The notes: a model not told the origin generated them from the letters alone. Positions 17,241 through 25,919 are shown, counted from the stretch's first letter. The stretch: DNA of 64,000 nucleotides from Cronobacter dublinensis subsp. dublinensis LMG 23823 (GCF_001277235.1 NZ_CP012266.1:2108001-2172000); one strand, 5' to 3'. Numbers and translations: made by a program.

Positions 17241-17900
17241 ATGTTGGATCTGGAAAAAGCGCAACGCCTGAGTTTAACCATGCAAGTGGAAGTGAGACTG
17301 AAAAACGCCCTTATCGTCGGCAGCCTGCGTCCTGGCGCGCGTCTGGTCACGAAAGAGATAGCCGATCAGCTGGGGATTAGCATCACGCCCGTTCGCGAAG
17401 CGTTGCTGCGCCTGGTCTCGTCCGGCGCGCTGCACGCCACGCCCGCGCAGGCGTTTCTGGTGCCGGAAATCAGCGAAGCGCGCTACGACGAAGTGACGAA
17501 GATCCGCAAAAATCTCGAAGGGATGGCCGTTGAAGCGGCGGCCGCGCATATTACGCCTGCGCGGATGGAACACCTGCGCGAACTCTGCGACGCGTTCCGC
17601 GACGCCAAGCTTGCCCGCAATGTCGAGCAGGCGCTGCAGGCGAATCGCGCGTTTCGCTTTCAGATCTACAACTGGGCTGAAATGCCGACGCTGGTGGCGC
17701 TGATAGAGCAGCTCTGGATGCGCATCGGGCCGTGCTTTAACTATCTTTACCCGCAGTCGGAAGATTTTGTGCGCGGTCATCATAATTATGACGACTTACT
17801 GGCGGCGCTGGAGGCGGGCGACAGCGAGGCCTGCGTGCGCGCGATACACCAGTCGATTAACGACGGCGCATCGATACTTAAAAAACAGTACTTCGGCTAA
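17241..17900 (+). CDS. GntR-family transcriptional regulator (FCD domain)
   Basis: 219 residues. A winged HTH covers about residues 10-75 (LRPGARLVTKEIADQLGISITPVREALLRL), followed by an all-helical FCD ligand-binding domain (about 85-210) with the family's conserved Asp/His positions partly visible. RBS GACAGGAAATAAAC precedes the ATG. It diverges from the transporter operon and most likely regulates it, responding to the imported compound or its breakdown product. The nested palindromes at 17124-17178 are the candidate operators. Confidence 0.9.
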   Translation: MLDLEKAQRLSLTMQVEVRLKNALIVGSLRPGARLVTKEIADQLGISITPVREALLRLVSSGALHATPAQAFLVPEISEARYDEVTKIRKNLEGMAVEAAAAHITPARMEHLRELCDAFRDAKLARNVEQALQANRAFRFQIYNWAEMPTLVALIEQLWMRIGPCFNYLYPQSEDFVRGHHNYDDLLAALEAGDSEACVRAIHQSINDGASILKKQYFG

Positions 17901-18010
17901 GACGCGCCCCGGCAAACCATTGCCGGAATGCGTATTTCCCTTTTCGTCTCCCCGGCGCTTAACTGACAGGGCAGCACAGCGCCTGCGCACCCGCCGAGGA
18001 GGCGATAATC

Positions 18011-18190
18011 ATGCACACCCCCGACCGTCGTCATGCGTCGCGCACACGCCTGCGCCGCATGCTCAGAGCCTGGCTCACGCCGCAGCCGCCCGAGGCGCGC
18101 GCGTTGATGCTCGAATCCTTTATCCCTTACGGACACCTGTATGGTCTCGATTTCGGCAATATCGATTCGGGCCTGCACCGCCCGCGCTAA
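18011..18190 (+). CDS. Small basic protein, 59 residues, unknown
   Basis: The ORF is preceded by a consensus AGGAGG (17997-18002) eight bases before the ATG. The product starts MHTPDRRHAS, is Arg-rich over the first half, and ends in a distinct aromatic/acidic tail (FIPYGHLYGLDFGNID). It has no membrane segment or cysteines. It lies 110 bases after gntR, and a long-loop hairpin with a T-rich tail follows at 18247-18300. I do not recognise it. The strong ribosome-binding site is the main evidence. Confidence 0.55.
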   Translation: MHTPDRRHASRTRLRRMLRAWLTPQPPEARALMLESFIPYGHLYGLDFGNIDSGLHRPR

Positions 18191-18246
18191 CCGCTATCGA
18201 CGCGGTATACGGCTGCGCTACTGGAATGAGTTATGCACGCCGCGCG

Positions 18247-18302
18247 ATGGCCTTTGTCACGACAGCTTCCCGCGAGGCTCTCGTGTAAAAGGCCATTTTT
18301 AT
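18247..18302 (+). terminator. Possible terminator after small ORF
   Basis: Stem ATGGCCTTT (18247-18255) / AAAGGCCAT (18288-18296) with a 32-base loop, followed by TTTTATT. The long loop makes it uncertain. Confidence 0.35.
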
Positions 18303-18313
18303 TGCGTTAAGGT

Positions 18314-18592
18314 TTATGCCAGAGGCTTACGCGACGCTGCTATCCTGCGCCAGACGCCCATCATGGCGCGCCAGGCGATAACCGCGCACAGCGCAGAGGC
18401 AATGAGATCGGTAAAAAACCACAGGTCGTCGTAATTTTCCTGATTAGCGCTGCCGTGTAACCCGCGCGCGAACGCGTTAGCCGTCTCCAGGCTGATAAAG
18501 CGTGACGCGTCAATAACACGCGCAAAGACGCAGAAAAGTGCTACAAACAGCAGCGTTTTAGCCGCGCGTCGGGCAAGTGTCGCCATGACCAT
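18314..18592 (-). CDS. Small inner-membrane protein, unknown
   Basis: 92 residues with two hydrophobic segments (about 13-28, LLFVALFCVFARVI, and 62-82, DLIASALCAVIAWRAMMGVW), a basic N-terminus and a basic C-terminus (WRRIAASRKPLA). Both ends are therefore probably cytoplasmic. No family is recognised. A second ATG two codons in (MVM) makes the start uncertain, and no strong ribosome-binding site is visible. It is kept because the hydrophobic pattern and charge distribution look like a real membrane protein and nothing overlaps it. Confidence 0.5.
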   Translation of the reverse strand: MVMATLARRAAKTLLFVALFCVFARVIDASRFISLETANAFARGLHGSANQENYDDLWFFTDLIASALCAVIAWRAMMGVWRRIAASRKPLA

Positions 18593-18770
18593 GTCGGGTT
18601 ATCTCGGTGAAAGGGGATTGCGGGCCTCATGAAAGCGTAAAACCGCCCAGGCGGCAAGTCCTGTCAGCGTGACTTTTTCCCACCGCACCCGCCCCGCGCC
18701 GTCGCAGGCTGCTCGTTTTTCCACCGCTTCGCTTAACGCGATTTTTTTGGCGATAATTTCTTCTTTTTGC

Positions 18771-18797
18771 TAAAAAAACCGGCACGTCAGCCGATAA
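18771..18797 (+). promoter_or_regulatory. Sigma-28 (FliA)-type promoter for chemoreceptor gene
   Basis: TAAAAAAA (18771-18778), an 11-base spacer, then a perfect GCCGATAA (18790-18797). This matches the flagellar class 3 consensus TAAAGTTT-N11-GCCGATAA in spacing and -10, and places the start about 45 bases before the chemoreceptor ATG. Confidence 0.75.
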
Positions 18798-18846
18798 CCT
18801 TCTGTGGCTTTTTTATGAGGGCCGACTATCGTGAACAGGGGGCAGG

Positions 18847-20784
18847 ATGGCTGTACTGGTAAACCGATTACGCAACGTTCGCATAACCCGCAAGCTCGCC
18901 GCCGGATTTGGCGTGGTGCTGCTGCTGGTGGCGCTGGCGACCGCACTCTCCGTGGCGCGCTTTATGGCCATCCGCGACGTCTATGTTAAAAGCAATCTCA
19001 TCTACGACATCAATATCGATGTCTTTCAGGCCAAAATTAACCGGCTGAAATATTTCTATACCGGCGATGACGACGCCCGCGCGCTGATGAGCCGCTATGT
19101 CGATGAAGCGCTGGCCCGCACCGGCGAGGCGCAGGCGCTGGAGTGGTCCGCGAGCGAGCGCGCCACGGTCGATGATATCCAGCGCTATCTGCAAAGCTTC
19201 CAGAGCAGCGTGACCACCATGAGCGACGCCACCGGCAAGCTTGGCCAGATCCGCGCGCAGCTCGACGCGCTGGCAGGCAAGGATGAGACCGCGCGCTATA
19301 CGGAGCTTATCCGCACGCCGGTGGCCGACGCCGAACTCTCTTACGCCATTTACGACCTGCTGTTCGCCATCAGCAGCCTGCGTGATGACGCCTATGCGCT
19401 GCGCTTTACCAGCACTGAACAGGCGAACCAGGCGCTCGCCAGTCGTTTTCAGGCGGTAGAAGGGCAGTATCAGGCGCTGATGAGCCGCCTGTCGCCGGAG
19501 CTGCTGCCGCCGTTTGCCGGTCTGTGGCAGGACACGGTGCGCTACCAGACGTTAAGCCGCGACTACTATGCCGCCTGGGACGCGTTGAAAGGCGCTGAGA
19601 GCACGGTGAAAACCGCAGGCGATCGCAGCAGTGCGGCGATTAAACAGATGGTGACGCTCACCAAAGCGCAGAACGAGGCACTCTCATCCGGTTCTTCGAC
19701 GCTCGCCCTGATCCTCGGCGCGCTGGCTATCTTCCTCGGCGTTATCGTGGCCTGGGCCATCAGCCGCCAGATTGTGCGCCCGCTGATGATGAACCTGGCG
19801 CTCGCCGAGCGCATCGCCGATGGCGACCTGAGCGCCCACATTGAGACCGGGAGGCGGGATGAATTCGGTAAGCTTACCGGCGCGATGGCGCGCATGAACG
19901 GCCGGCTTCGCGAGATGACCGGCGAGCTGCGCGCGAGCGTCGGGCGTCTTACCCACACGGCAGGCGAAATAGCCTCCGGCAACAGCGCGCTGGCGACGCG
20001 CACCGAACAGCAGTCGAGCGCCGTGGTGCAGACCGCCGCCAGCATGGAGCAGCTCACCGCGACCGTGAAAAACAACGCCGACAACGCCCGCCACGCCAGC
20101 CAGATAGCCGCAGAGGCCTCTCAAACTGCCGGGCGCGGCGGCGACGTGGTACGCGATGTCGTGCAGACGATGCAGGATATCTCCGCCAGTTCGCGCAAAA
20201 TCGCCGACATTACCGAGGTGATTAACAGCATTTCGTTCCAGACCAACATTCTGGCGCTCAACGCGGCGGTGGAAGCAGCCCGCGCGGGCGAACATGGTCG
20301 CGGCTTCGCGGTCGTCGCCGCCGAAGTGCGCAGCCTCTCCCAGCGCAGCGCGCAGGCGGCGAAGGATATCGCGGTGCTGATTGATGAGTCGGTAAATCGC
20401 ATCAAAACCGGCAGTACGCTGGCGGCCCGCGCCGGGGAGACCATGAACGATGTGGTGAGCTCCGTCACCCGCGTGAACGATATTATGGAAGAGATTTCAT
20501 CGGCGTCGCAGGAGCAGAGCCGCGGCATCGAGCAGATCTCCCGCGCGGTCGGCGAGCTTGACGCCACCACGCAGCAGAACGCCGCGCTGGTCAGCGCCTC
20601 GTCAAACGCCGCAGGCGATCTCGAAGCCCAGGCCGCACGCCTGCGCGGGCTCGTCGGCGCGTTCCGCCTGGAGGCGCACAGCGGTTCAGCGCGCCCGCCT
20701 GTTGGCCTGGCCCCGCGTCCGGTCGCACCTGCGCCGGTCGCGCCACGCCAGCCCGTGACCGATGAGGGCTGGACCACGTTCTGA
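18847..20784 (+). CDS. Methyl-accepting chemotaxis protein with large helical periplasmic domain
   Basis: 645 residues. TM1 is about 19-39. A long all-helical periplasmic region of about 240 residues (40-283) is larger than the four-helix Tar/Tsr domain and suggests an HBM-like double bundle. TM2 is 284-306, HAMP 307-360, and the signalling domain carries the conserved hairpin near 458-500 (ISFQTNILALNAAVEAARAG, split here by position). The C-terminus GWTTF resembles the NWETF-type pentapeptide that tethers CheR and CheB, so the protein is probably a high-abundance, self-adapting receptor. The ligand is unknown. It is monocistronic with a sigma-28-type promoter upstream, consistent with the flagellar regulon. 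Confidence 0.92.
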   Translation: MAVLVNRLRNVRITRKLAAGFGVVLLLVALATALSVARFMAIRDVYVKSNLIYDINIDVFQAKINRLKYFYTGDDDARALMSRYVDEALARTGEAQALEWSASERATVDDIQRYLQSFQSSVTTMSDATGKLGQIRAQLDALAGKDETARYTELIRTPVADAELSYAIYDLLFAISSLRDDAYALRFTSTEQANQALASRFQAVEGQYQALMSRLSPELLPPFAGLWQDTVRYQTLSRDYYAAWDALKGAESTVKTAGDRSSAAIKQMVTLTKAQNEALSSGSSTLALILGALAIFLGVIVAWAISRQIVRPLMMNLALAERIADGDLSAHIETGRRDEFGKLTGAMARMNGRLREMTGELRASVGRLTHTAGEIASGNSALATRTEQQSSAVVQTAASMEQLTATVKNNADNARHASQIAAEASQTAGRGGDVVRDVVQTMQDISASSRKIADITEVINSISFQTNILALNAAVEAARAGEHGRGFAVVAAEVRSLSQRSAQAAKDIAVLIDESVNRIKTGSTLAARAGETMNDVVSSVTRVNDIMEEISSASQEQSRGIEQISRAVGELDATTQQNAALVSASSNAAGDLEAQAARLRGLVGAFRLEAHSGSARPPVGLAPRPVAPAPVAPRQPVTDEGWTTF

Positions 20785-20820
20785 CGTTGCGCCTTCGCCT
20801 CACGCTATTTTCTTCTCTCG

Positions 20821-20838
20821 CGCCCGGCTTGCCGGGCG
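20821..20838 (+). terminator. Hairpin after chemoreceptor gene
   Basis: Stem CGCCCGG / CCGGGCG with a CTTG loop, then CTCACTTTTCCC. The T-run is weak, so this is a possible factor-independent terminator. Confidence 0.45.
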
Positions 20839-20898
20839 CTCACTTTTCCCGCGCTGTACTAAGCTTTCGTTACCCTTAACGCAAATCAGGATAACGAC

Positions 20899-21885
20899 AT
20901 GACAAAAAACGCCTTTGTTGCTGTCGTGACCGGCGGCAGTTCAGGAGTCGGGCGCGCGACAGCCAGTTACTTTGCGGCCTCTGGCTATGATGTGGCGATC
21001 ATTGCCCGTGGAGAGCAGGGCGTGGCGGAGACCACGGAAGAGTTAAAGCGCTACGGCGGGCGAGTGCTGGGCATCTGCGCTGACGTCGCGGATCCGCAGC
21101 AGGTGAGTAACGCGGCGGAGCGTATCGAAAACGAACTGGGTCCGATGTCGGTGTGGGTCAACTGCGCCATGACGACCGTGCTCGCGCCGGTGGAGGATAT
21201 CAGTTTTGACGAGTTCCGCCGCGTCACCGAAGTAACCTACCTCGGCGCGGTGAACGGCACCCGTAGCGCGCTGCGCTATATGCAGCTGCGCGACAGCGGC
21301 ACCATTATCCAGGTGGGCTCGGCGCTCGCGTGGCGCTCTATTCCGTTGCAATCGGCCTACTGCGGGGCGAAAGCGGCGATCCGCGCGTTTACCGACTCCC
21401 TGCGTTGCGAGCTGTTGCATCAGAAGAGCGGCGTACGGGTGTCGATGGTGCAGCTGCCTGCCATCAACACCACGCAGTTCAACTGGGCGCGCAATAAGTT
21501 TCATCACCGTATGCAGCCGTTGGAGCCTATTTATCAGCCCGAAGTGGCCGCCAAAGCGATTTATGACGCCGCCGTGGCGCGCCGTCCGCCGCGCGAGGTA
21601 TGGCTTGGCAAAAACACGGTGATGTCGATTGTCGGCAATATGTTTTTCCCCGGTCTTCTTGACCGCTACGTCACGAAAACCTGGGAAGGGCAACTGACCG
21701 ACGAGGCCGAACCGACGCAGCGCCCCGACTACCTGTTCCAGCCGCTGGAAAATGGCCATCAGGCGCACGGGCGTTTTGACAGCCAGGCGAAGAGCAAGGC
21801 CGTGGCCGTCGATTCCCGCGTGATGGGCGTGGCGGCGGTGGCGGTGGCCGGACTGTTGCTGAAAAGCCTGTTCCGCCGCCGTTAA
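20899..21885 (+). CDS. Short-chain dehydrogenase with C-terminal membrane segment
   Basis: 328 residues, longer than a classical SDR. The cofactor motif is TGGSSGVG (11-18), and the catalytic Ser141, Tyr154 and Lys158 (YCGAK) are all present. The NNAG motif is changed to NCAM (88-91). After about residue 240 an extra tail ends in a hydrophobic helix (VMGVAAVAVAGLLL, then KSLFRRR), so it may be tail-anchored in the inner membrane. Substrate unknown. It converges with the GH13 gene, with 3 bases between stops. Confidence 0.85.
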   Translation: MTKNAFVAVVTGGSSGVGRATASYFAASGYDVAIIARGEQGVAETTEELKRYGGRVLGICADVADPQQVSNAAERIENELGPMSVWVNCAMTTVLAPVEDISFDEFRRVTEVTYLGAVNGTRSALRYMQLRDSGTIIQVGSALAWRSIPLQSAYCGAKAAIRAFTDSLRCELLHQKSGVRVSMVQLPAINTTQFNWARNKFHHRMQPLEPIYQPEVAAKAIYDAAVARRPPREVWLGKNTVMSIVGNMFFPGLLDRYVTKTWEGQLTDEAEPTQRPDYLFQPLENGHQAHGRFDSQAKSKAVAVDSRVMGVAAVAVAGLLLKSLFRRR

Positions 21886-21888
21886 GGA

Positions 21889-23493
21889 TTAACGCACGCG
21901 CAGCCAGCGGTAACCGTAGCCGTTGATGCGCAGCTCGCAGGCGACTGGCGGATATTCATCATCCGCCAGGATCTCGCGGGCGTCCGTTAAATCAAGCTCG
22001 CCTAAATCCACCGTCACGGGCGCGTGGCTCAGATTGGTGAGCATCAGGGTCGCGACGTTATTATTCTGATAGCGCACCGCGAACACGCTTTTTTCCCGCA
22101 CCGTGAACGGGTGAAAATGCTGATAGCAGATCTCCGGCAGGGTGCGCCAGACCGCGATAATCGCGCGAATGCGGTGCAGCAGTGAGCCTTCGCGCGCTTG
22201 TTGTTCTTCGACGTTAATGGCCTCGTAGCGAAACGGGCCGTCCGCTATCAGCGGCTCCACAAAGCGCGCCGGATCGCAGGCCGAAAACCCCGCGCCCGGC
22301 CCCGCGTGCCACTGCATGGGGGTGCGCACCGATTCCCGCTCCGGCTGGGAAAGCAGATCTCCCATGCCGATTTCCGCGCCGTAGCGCACTACCGGCGTGC
22401 CCGGCAGCGAAAAGAGCAGGGCGTGCGCCATCGCCTGCTGACGCTCGTCGCCGTTGAGCATCGGCGCCAGACGGCGGCGGATCCCGCGTCCGTAGATACG
22501 CATATCCGGCTCCGGAGCATATTTCTCCATCACGAACTCATAATCTTCCGGCGCCAAATCTTCGAGGTCGAGCTCGTCATGGTTGCGCAGCCAGAAGCAG
22601 TAGCCGCCGTTGGCGGGCGGCATCGGCAGTTCATTGAGCGCTTTGACCAGCGGCGCGGCTTCTTCGCGCGCCAGCGCCAGGAGGGTGTTTTTGTTGATCC
22701 AGAAATTCAGAAGCGTGGTCAGGCGTTTGCCGCCGCCAAAGAAATCCTTGAATTCCGAGACGTTCACGTCCACTTCGCCCAGCAGGATCATATCCGGATG
22801 ATCCTCGGTCAGCAGGTCATAGAAGTGGTTGAAGAGCCGGTAGCCGCTCTCCCGATCGCCCGGCAGGCTCGCCTGTTCCACCATATGCGAGGCCGCATCG
22901 ACGCGAAAGCCCGCTACGCCTTTCCCGGCCCAGAAGCGCAGCACCCGGTCGATGGCCTGGATAACATCGGGGTGGCGCAGGTTGAGATCCGGCTCGTGAT
23001 GGTAAAAGAGGTGGCGGTAATAGCGCTGCGCCTGTTCATCAAAGCGCCAGATATGCGGCTCGACGGTCGGAAACATCGGCGCGGGCTCATCCGGCCCCGG
23101 CGTGTCGCGCCAGAGGTAAAAGTTGTGAAACGGGCTGTCGCGGCCTTTGCGCGCCTCCAGAAACCAGTTGTGGGTATCTGACGTGTGCTGCGCCACCAGC
23201 TCGATAATCACCCGGATATCGCGCTTGCCCGCCTCGGCAATCAGCCACTCCACATCCTCCAGCGAGCCGATGCGCGGGTCCGGTTCGGTATGGTTTTCCA
23301 CGTCATAGCCGTTATCGCGTCGCGGCGAGAGATAAAACGGGGTCAGCCAGATGGCGGTCGCGCCAAGCGATTCGACATAGTCGAGCTTTTCGACAATGCC
23401 GCGCAGGTCTCCCCAGCCGTCGGCGTTGCTGTCAAAAAAACGCGTGGGATCTATCTGGTAAATGACGGCGTTCTGGTGCCACAGACGGCTCAT
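21889..23493 (-). CDS. GH13 alpha-amylase-family enzyme, trehalose-synthase-like
   Basis: 534 residues with a complete (beta/alpha)8 GH13 core: YQIDPTRFFDSNADGWGDLRG at the start, AQHTSDTHNWF, GFRVDAASHM (nucleophile Asp199), LLGEVDV (acid/base Glu240) and RNHDE (Asp306). A C-terminal beta domain follows. No signal peptide, so it is cytoplasmic. The N-terminal blocks resemble trehalose synthase (TreS) and oligo-1,6-glucosidase relatives, but residue 102 is Gln where most GH13 enzymes have Asn in VxNHTS. The reaction could be hydrolysis or isomerisation of maltose, trehalose or sucrose. It is not adjacent to other sugar genes. Confidence 0.85.
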   Translation of the reverse strand: MSRLWHQNAVIYQIDPTRFFDSNADGWGDLRGIVEKLDYVESLGATAIWLTPFYLSPRRDNGYDVENHTEPDPRIGSLEDVEWLIAEAGKRDIRVIIELVAQHTSDTHNWFLEARKGRDSPFHNFYLWRDTPGPDEPAPMFPTVEPHIWRFDEQAQRYYRHLFYHHEPDLNLRHPDVIQAIDRVLRFWAGKGVAGFRVDAASHMVEQASLPGDRESGYRLFNHFYDLLTEDHPDMILLGEVDVNVSEFKDFFGGGKRLTTLLNFWINKNTLLALAREEAAPLVKALNELPMPPANGGYCFWLRNHDELDLEDLAPEDYEFVMEKYAPEPDMRIYGRGIRRRLAPMLNGDERQQAMAHALLFSLPGTPVVRYGAEIGMGDLLSQPERESVRTPMQWHAGPGAGFSACDPARFVEPLIADGPFRYEAINVEEQQAREGSLLHRIRAIIAVWRTLPEICYQHFHPFTVREKSVFAVRYQNNNVATLMLTNLSHAPVTVDLGELDLTDAREILADDEYPPVACELRINGYGYRWLRVR

Positions 23494-23577
23494 AAGCGGA
23501 CTCCTTTTGGCGGAAATCAGCTTTTAGTATAGGCGGGACGGTGAGAGCGCCTGAAAATGTGCGGCGTTTCGGCAAAT

Positions 23578-23605
23578 AAAAAAGCGGGCGGCGCGAAACC
23601 GCCCG
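23578..23605 (-). terminator. Rho-independent terminator of yncD
   Basis: Stem CGGGCGG / CCGCCCG (23585-23605) with a 7-base loop, followed on the minus strand by six T residues. It lies just after the yncD stop codon. Confidence 0.85.
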
Positions 23606-23611
23606 GCGGGG

Positions 23612-25729
23612 TTACTCGAAGCGGTAGCTCAGGCTCGCGCCCACGCCGTAATTACGACCCGGCGCGGGCTCGTAGTAGCGGGCGTTGGATTCATTAACGA
23701 TGACCGACCCGACATAGGATTTATCGAACAGGTTATCGACGCGGCCAAATACATCCAGCAGCCAGTTGCCGCGCTGGAATTTATAGCCGGTATTAAGGCC
23801 AACCGTGGTATACGACGGCACTTTCGCGTCGTTGGCGTCATTGGCCATGATGCTGCTCATGTAGCGCACGTCGCCACCCGCGTACCAGCCGGTCTCTGGC
23901 TCATAGCCGAGCGACGCATAGAGCATGTTACGGGCGATGCCCGGCATCCGGTTGCCGGTGCAGTCGCCGGTGCGGCAGACATTGGTGCGGTAGGTGGCGT
24001 CAAGGTACGTCCAGGCCGCTTTCAGCTTCCAGGCGTCGGCAAACTGCTGATCGACGGCCAGCTCGACGCCCTGACGACGGGTTTTACCGGCGTTTTTATA
24101 GCTGCTGCGCCCGCTGCCGACACTCTGATCGACCACGATTTCGTTATCGGTATCGGTCTGGAACAGCGCGGCGGTGACAAGCCCGTTGCCGATGCGGGTT
24201 TTACTGCCGATCTCAACGGTATCGCTGGTAGACGGCTTCAGCGCGAAGTTCAGGCCGCTCTGATTGCCGGAGCGATAGGAGAGCTCATTGATAGTCGGGG
24301 TTTCAAACCCGCGGCCCCAGGAGGCGTAGACGTTCCAGGCGTCGGTCAGCGCATATTTCAGCGAGCCTGCGGGCAGCCATTTGTGGTAGCTGGCCTCGCC
24401 GCTGTCATCGCCGTTGCCCGGCACGACGTAGAAATCGTTAGAGTCGAACCAGATGTTGCTGTAGCGCACGCCCGCGTCGAGGCTCAGCTGTTCGGTAAGC
24501 TGCCAGGACGTTTGCAGATACGGGTCGACGTTCCACATCAGGTTGCGCTCGTTGCGGCGCAGATTGCCTTTCTCGCCATACTGCGTAGCGCCGTTCACTT
24601 CACGGAAGTTTTCATAGCCTTTACGGTCTTCGCGCATATTTTCGTAGTCAAGCCCGAGCGTGGCGCTCACCGGCACGCCTGCGATCGCATCGCGGTGCGT
24701 CCAGCGGCTGTCGATACCCTGATAGTGGCGCGTGAGGCTGATAACGCCGCCGGGGTTGGTGGGCGCGGCCTGAAAGCCCTTTTTGAACGACTGGAACTGC
24801 GTGGTTTCGCGCTCGCCCGCGTAAGCCATCACGCTCAGATCGTCCTGTTCCGTCAGCGCGCGCTCATAGCGCAGGCCCGCCTGGGTCTGCTTCGTGGTTT
24901 TGCGGGTATTGAATTCATCACCGCGCGGCGACTGGCGCGGATTAGCGCGCCACTCCTCGCGGGTCAGCCCGCCCGGATCGTTGGCCTTAATATCGACGCT
25001 GTTAAAGAGCAGCGTCAGTTTGCTGGCCTCATCGAGGCGCACGCCGAGCTTCGCGTTAGCGAGATTTTTACGCGCGCCGCTGTGGTCGCGGTAGCCATGC
25101 GTGGTGAAGCGGGTGGTGGAGAGGGTGTAATCGACATCACCCGCGTGCGTCCCGTCGCCGGTCGCGCCGCTCGCTTTCAGCCCGTAACGCACGCTGCCAA
25201 AGCTGCCGTAATACGTGCCCGCCTCGATGGTCGGCGGCGGCGTTCCGGTGGCGGTTTTCACGTTGATAACACCGCCGGAGGCGTTGCCGTAGAGCGCGGA
25301 AAACGGCCCGCGCAGCACGTCGACGCTCTCAATGCTGTTGAGATCGAAATTCGAGGTATAGCCCTGGCCGTCCGGCATCGTTGCCGGAATGCCGTCGACA
25401 TACATGCGGATGCCGCGCACACCGTAGGTGGAACGCGACCCGAAGCCGCGCATCGACAGTTGTAGATCCTGGGCGAAGTTCTGACGGTTCTGGATTTGCA
25501 GGCCCGGCACGCTGCCGAGGTTTTCCGACAGGTTCACCTGGGGGGCGGCGTGGCGGAGATCATCGCCGTTCACCACGCTGACGGAGGCGGGCGTATCCAG
25601 CTCGGAGACGCCGCCAGGCGCGGCGGTGACGATCATGGTCTGTTCAGCGGTGCTGGCGGCATGCGCGGGCGAGAGCGCGACAGGCAGTAAAAGAGCGAAG
25701 GGCGCATAGCGAGCGCGGGAGATTTTCAT
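23612..25729 (-). CDS. yncD: TonB-dependent outer-membrane receptor YncD/PqqU
   Basis: 705 residues from the ATG at 25729 (MKISRARYAP). The frame continues 36 codons upstream, but that extension precedes a normal signal peptide (ending AHAAS). The TonB box is probably EQTMIVTAA. Next come the plug (QNRQNFAQDLQLS, GFGSRSTYGVRGIR, GPFSALYGNASGGV) and a 22-strand barrel ending in FE. Near-complete agreement with E. coli YncD, now called PqqU, which imports the cofactor PQQ with TonB energy and serves as a phage receptor. A Cys pair (VCRTGDCTGN) sits in an extracellular loop. The divergent region to yncE carries a Fur box. Confidence 0.94.
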   Translation of the reverse strand: MKISRARYAPFALLLPVALSPAHAASTAEQTMIVTAAPGGVSELDTPASVSVVNGDDLRHAAPQVNLSENLGSVPGLQIQNRQNFAQDLQLSMRGFGSRSTYGVRGIRMYVDGIPATMPDGQGYTSNFDLNSIESVDVLRGPFSALYGNASGGVINVKTATGTPPPTIEAGTYYGSFGSVRYGLKASGATGDGTHAGDVDYTLSTTRFTTHGYRDHSGARKNLANAKLGVRLDEASKLTLLFNSVDIKANDPGGLTREEWRANPRQSPRGDEFNTRKTTKQTQAGLRYERALTEQDDLSVMAYAGERETTQFQSFKKGFQAAPTNPGGVISLTRHYQGIDSRWTHRDAIAGVPVSATLGLDYENMREDRKGYENFREVNGATQYGEKGNLRRNERNLMWNVDPYLQTSWQLTEQLSLDAGVRYSNIWFDSNDFYVVPGNGDDSGEASYHKWLPAGSLKYALTDAWNVYASWGRGFETPTINELSYRSGNQSGLNFALKPSTSDTVEIGSKTRIGNGLVTAALFQTDTDNEIVVDQSVGSGRSSYKNAGKTRRQGVELAVDQQFADAWKLKAAWTYLDATYRTNVCRTGDCTGNRMPGIARNMLYASLGYEPETGWYAGGDVRYMSSIMANDANDAKVPSYTTVGLNTGYKFQRGNWLLDVFGRVDNLFDKSYVGSVIVNESNARYYEPAPGRNYGVGASLSYRFE

Positions 25730-25890
25730 GCGGTTTACGTGATCCCGGAAGTCATAAAACAAATAAAAACTGTGACGTAATCTTAAACGTTTTGTAAATT
25801 TTTGAAAAATTAAACGGCACGTTGCGTTAACCCTCAAAGTGTAGCGGGCGCAGCCAGTTTAAACACCCGCAAAAAGATTTCCCTTTGGGT

Positions 25891-25919
25891 GAATAATGAT
25901 TATTATTCTCATCTATAAT
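25891..25919 (+). promoter_or_regulatory. Fur box and yncE -10 element in the yncD/yncE divergent region
   Basis: GAATAAT (25891-25897), spacer GATT, ATTATTC (25902-25908): a perfect inverted repeat matching the GATAATGATAATCATTATC-type Fur site. A perfect TATAAT follows at 25914-25919, so bound Fur would cover the yncE promoter. Iron repression of yncE is known in E. coli. Confidence 0.8.

Noticed and set aside
22198..23181. 327-codon plus-strand open frame
   Set aside because: Shadow of the GH13 gene, whose catalytic motifs are on the other strand.
24383..25465. 360-codon plus-strand open frame
   Set aside because: Shadow of yncD.
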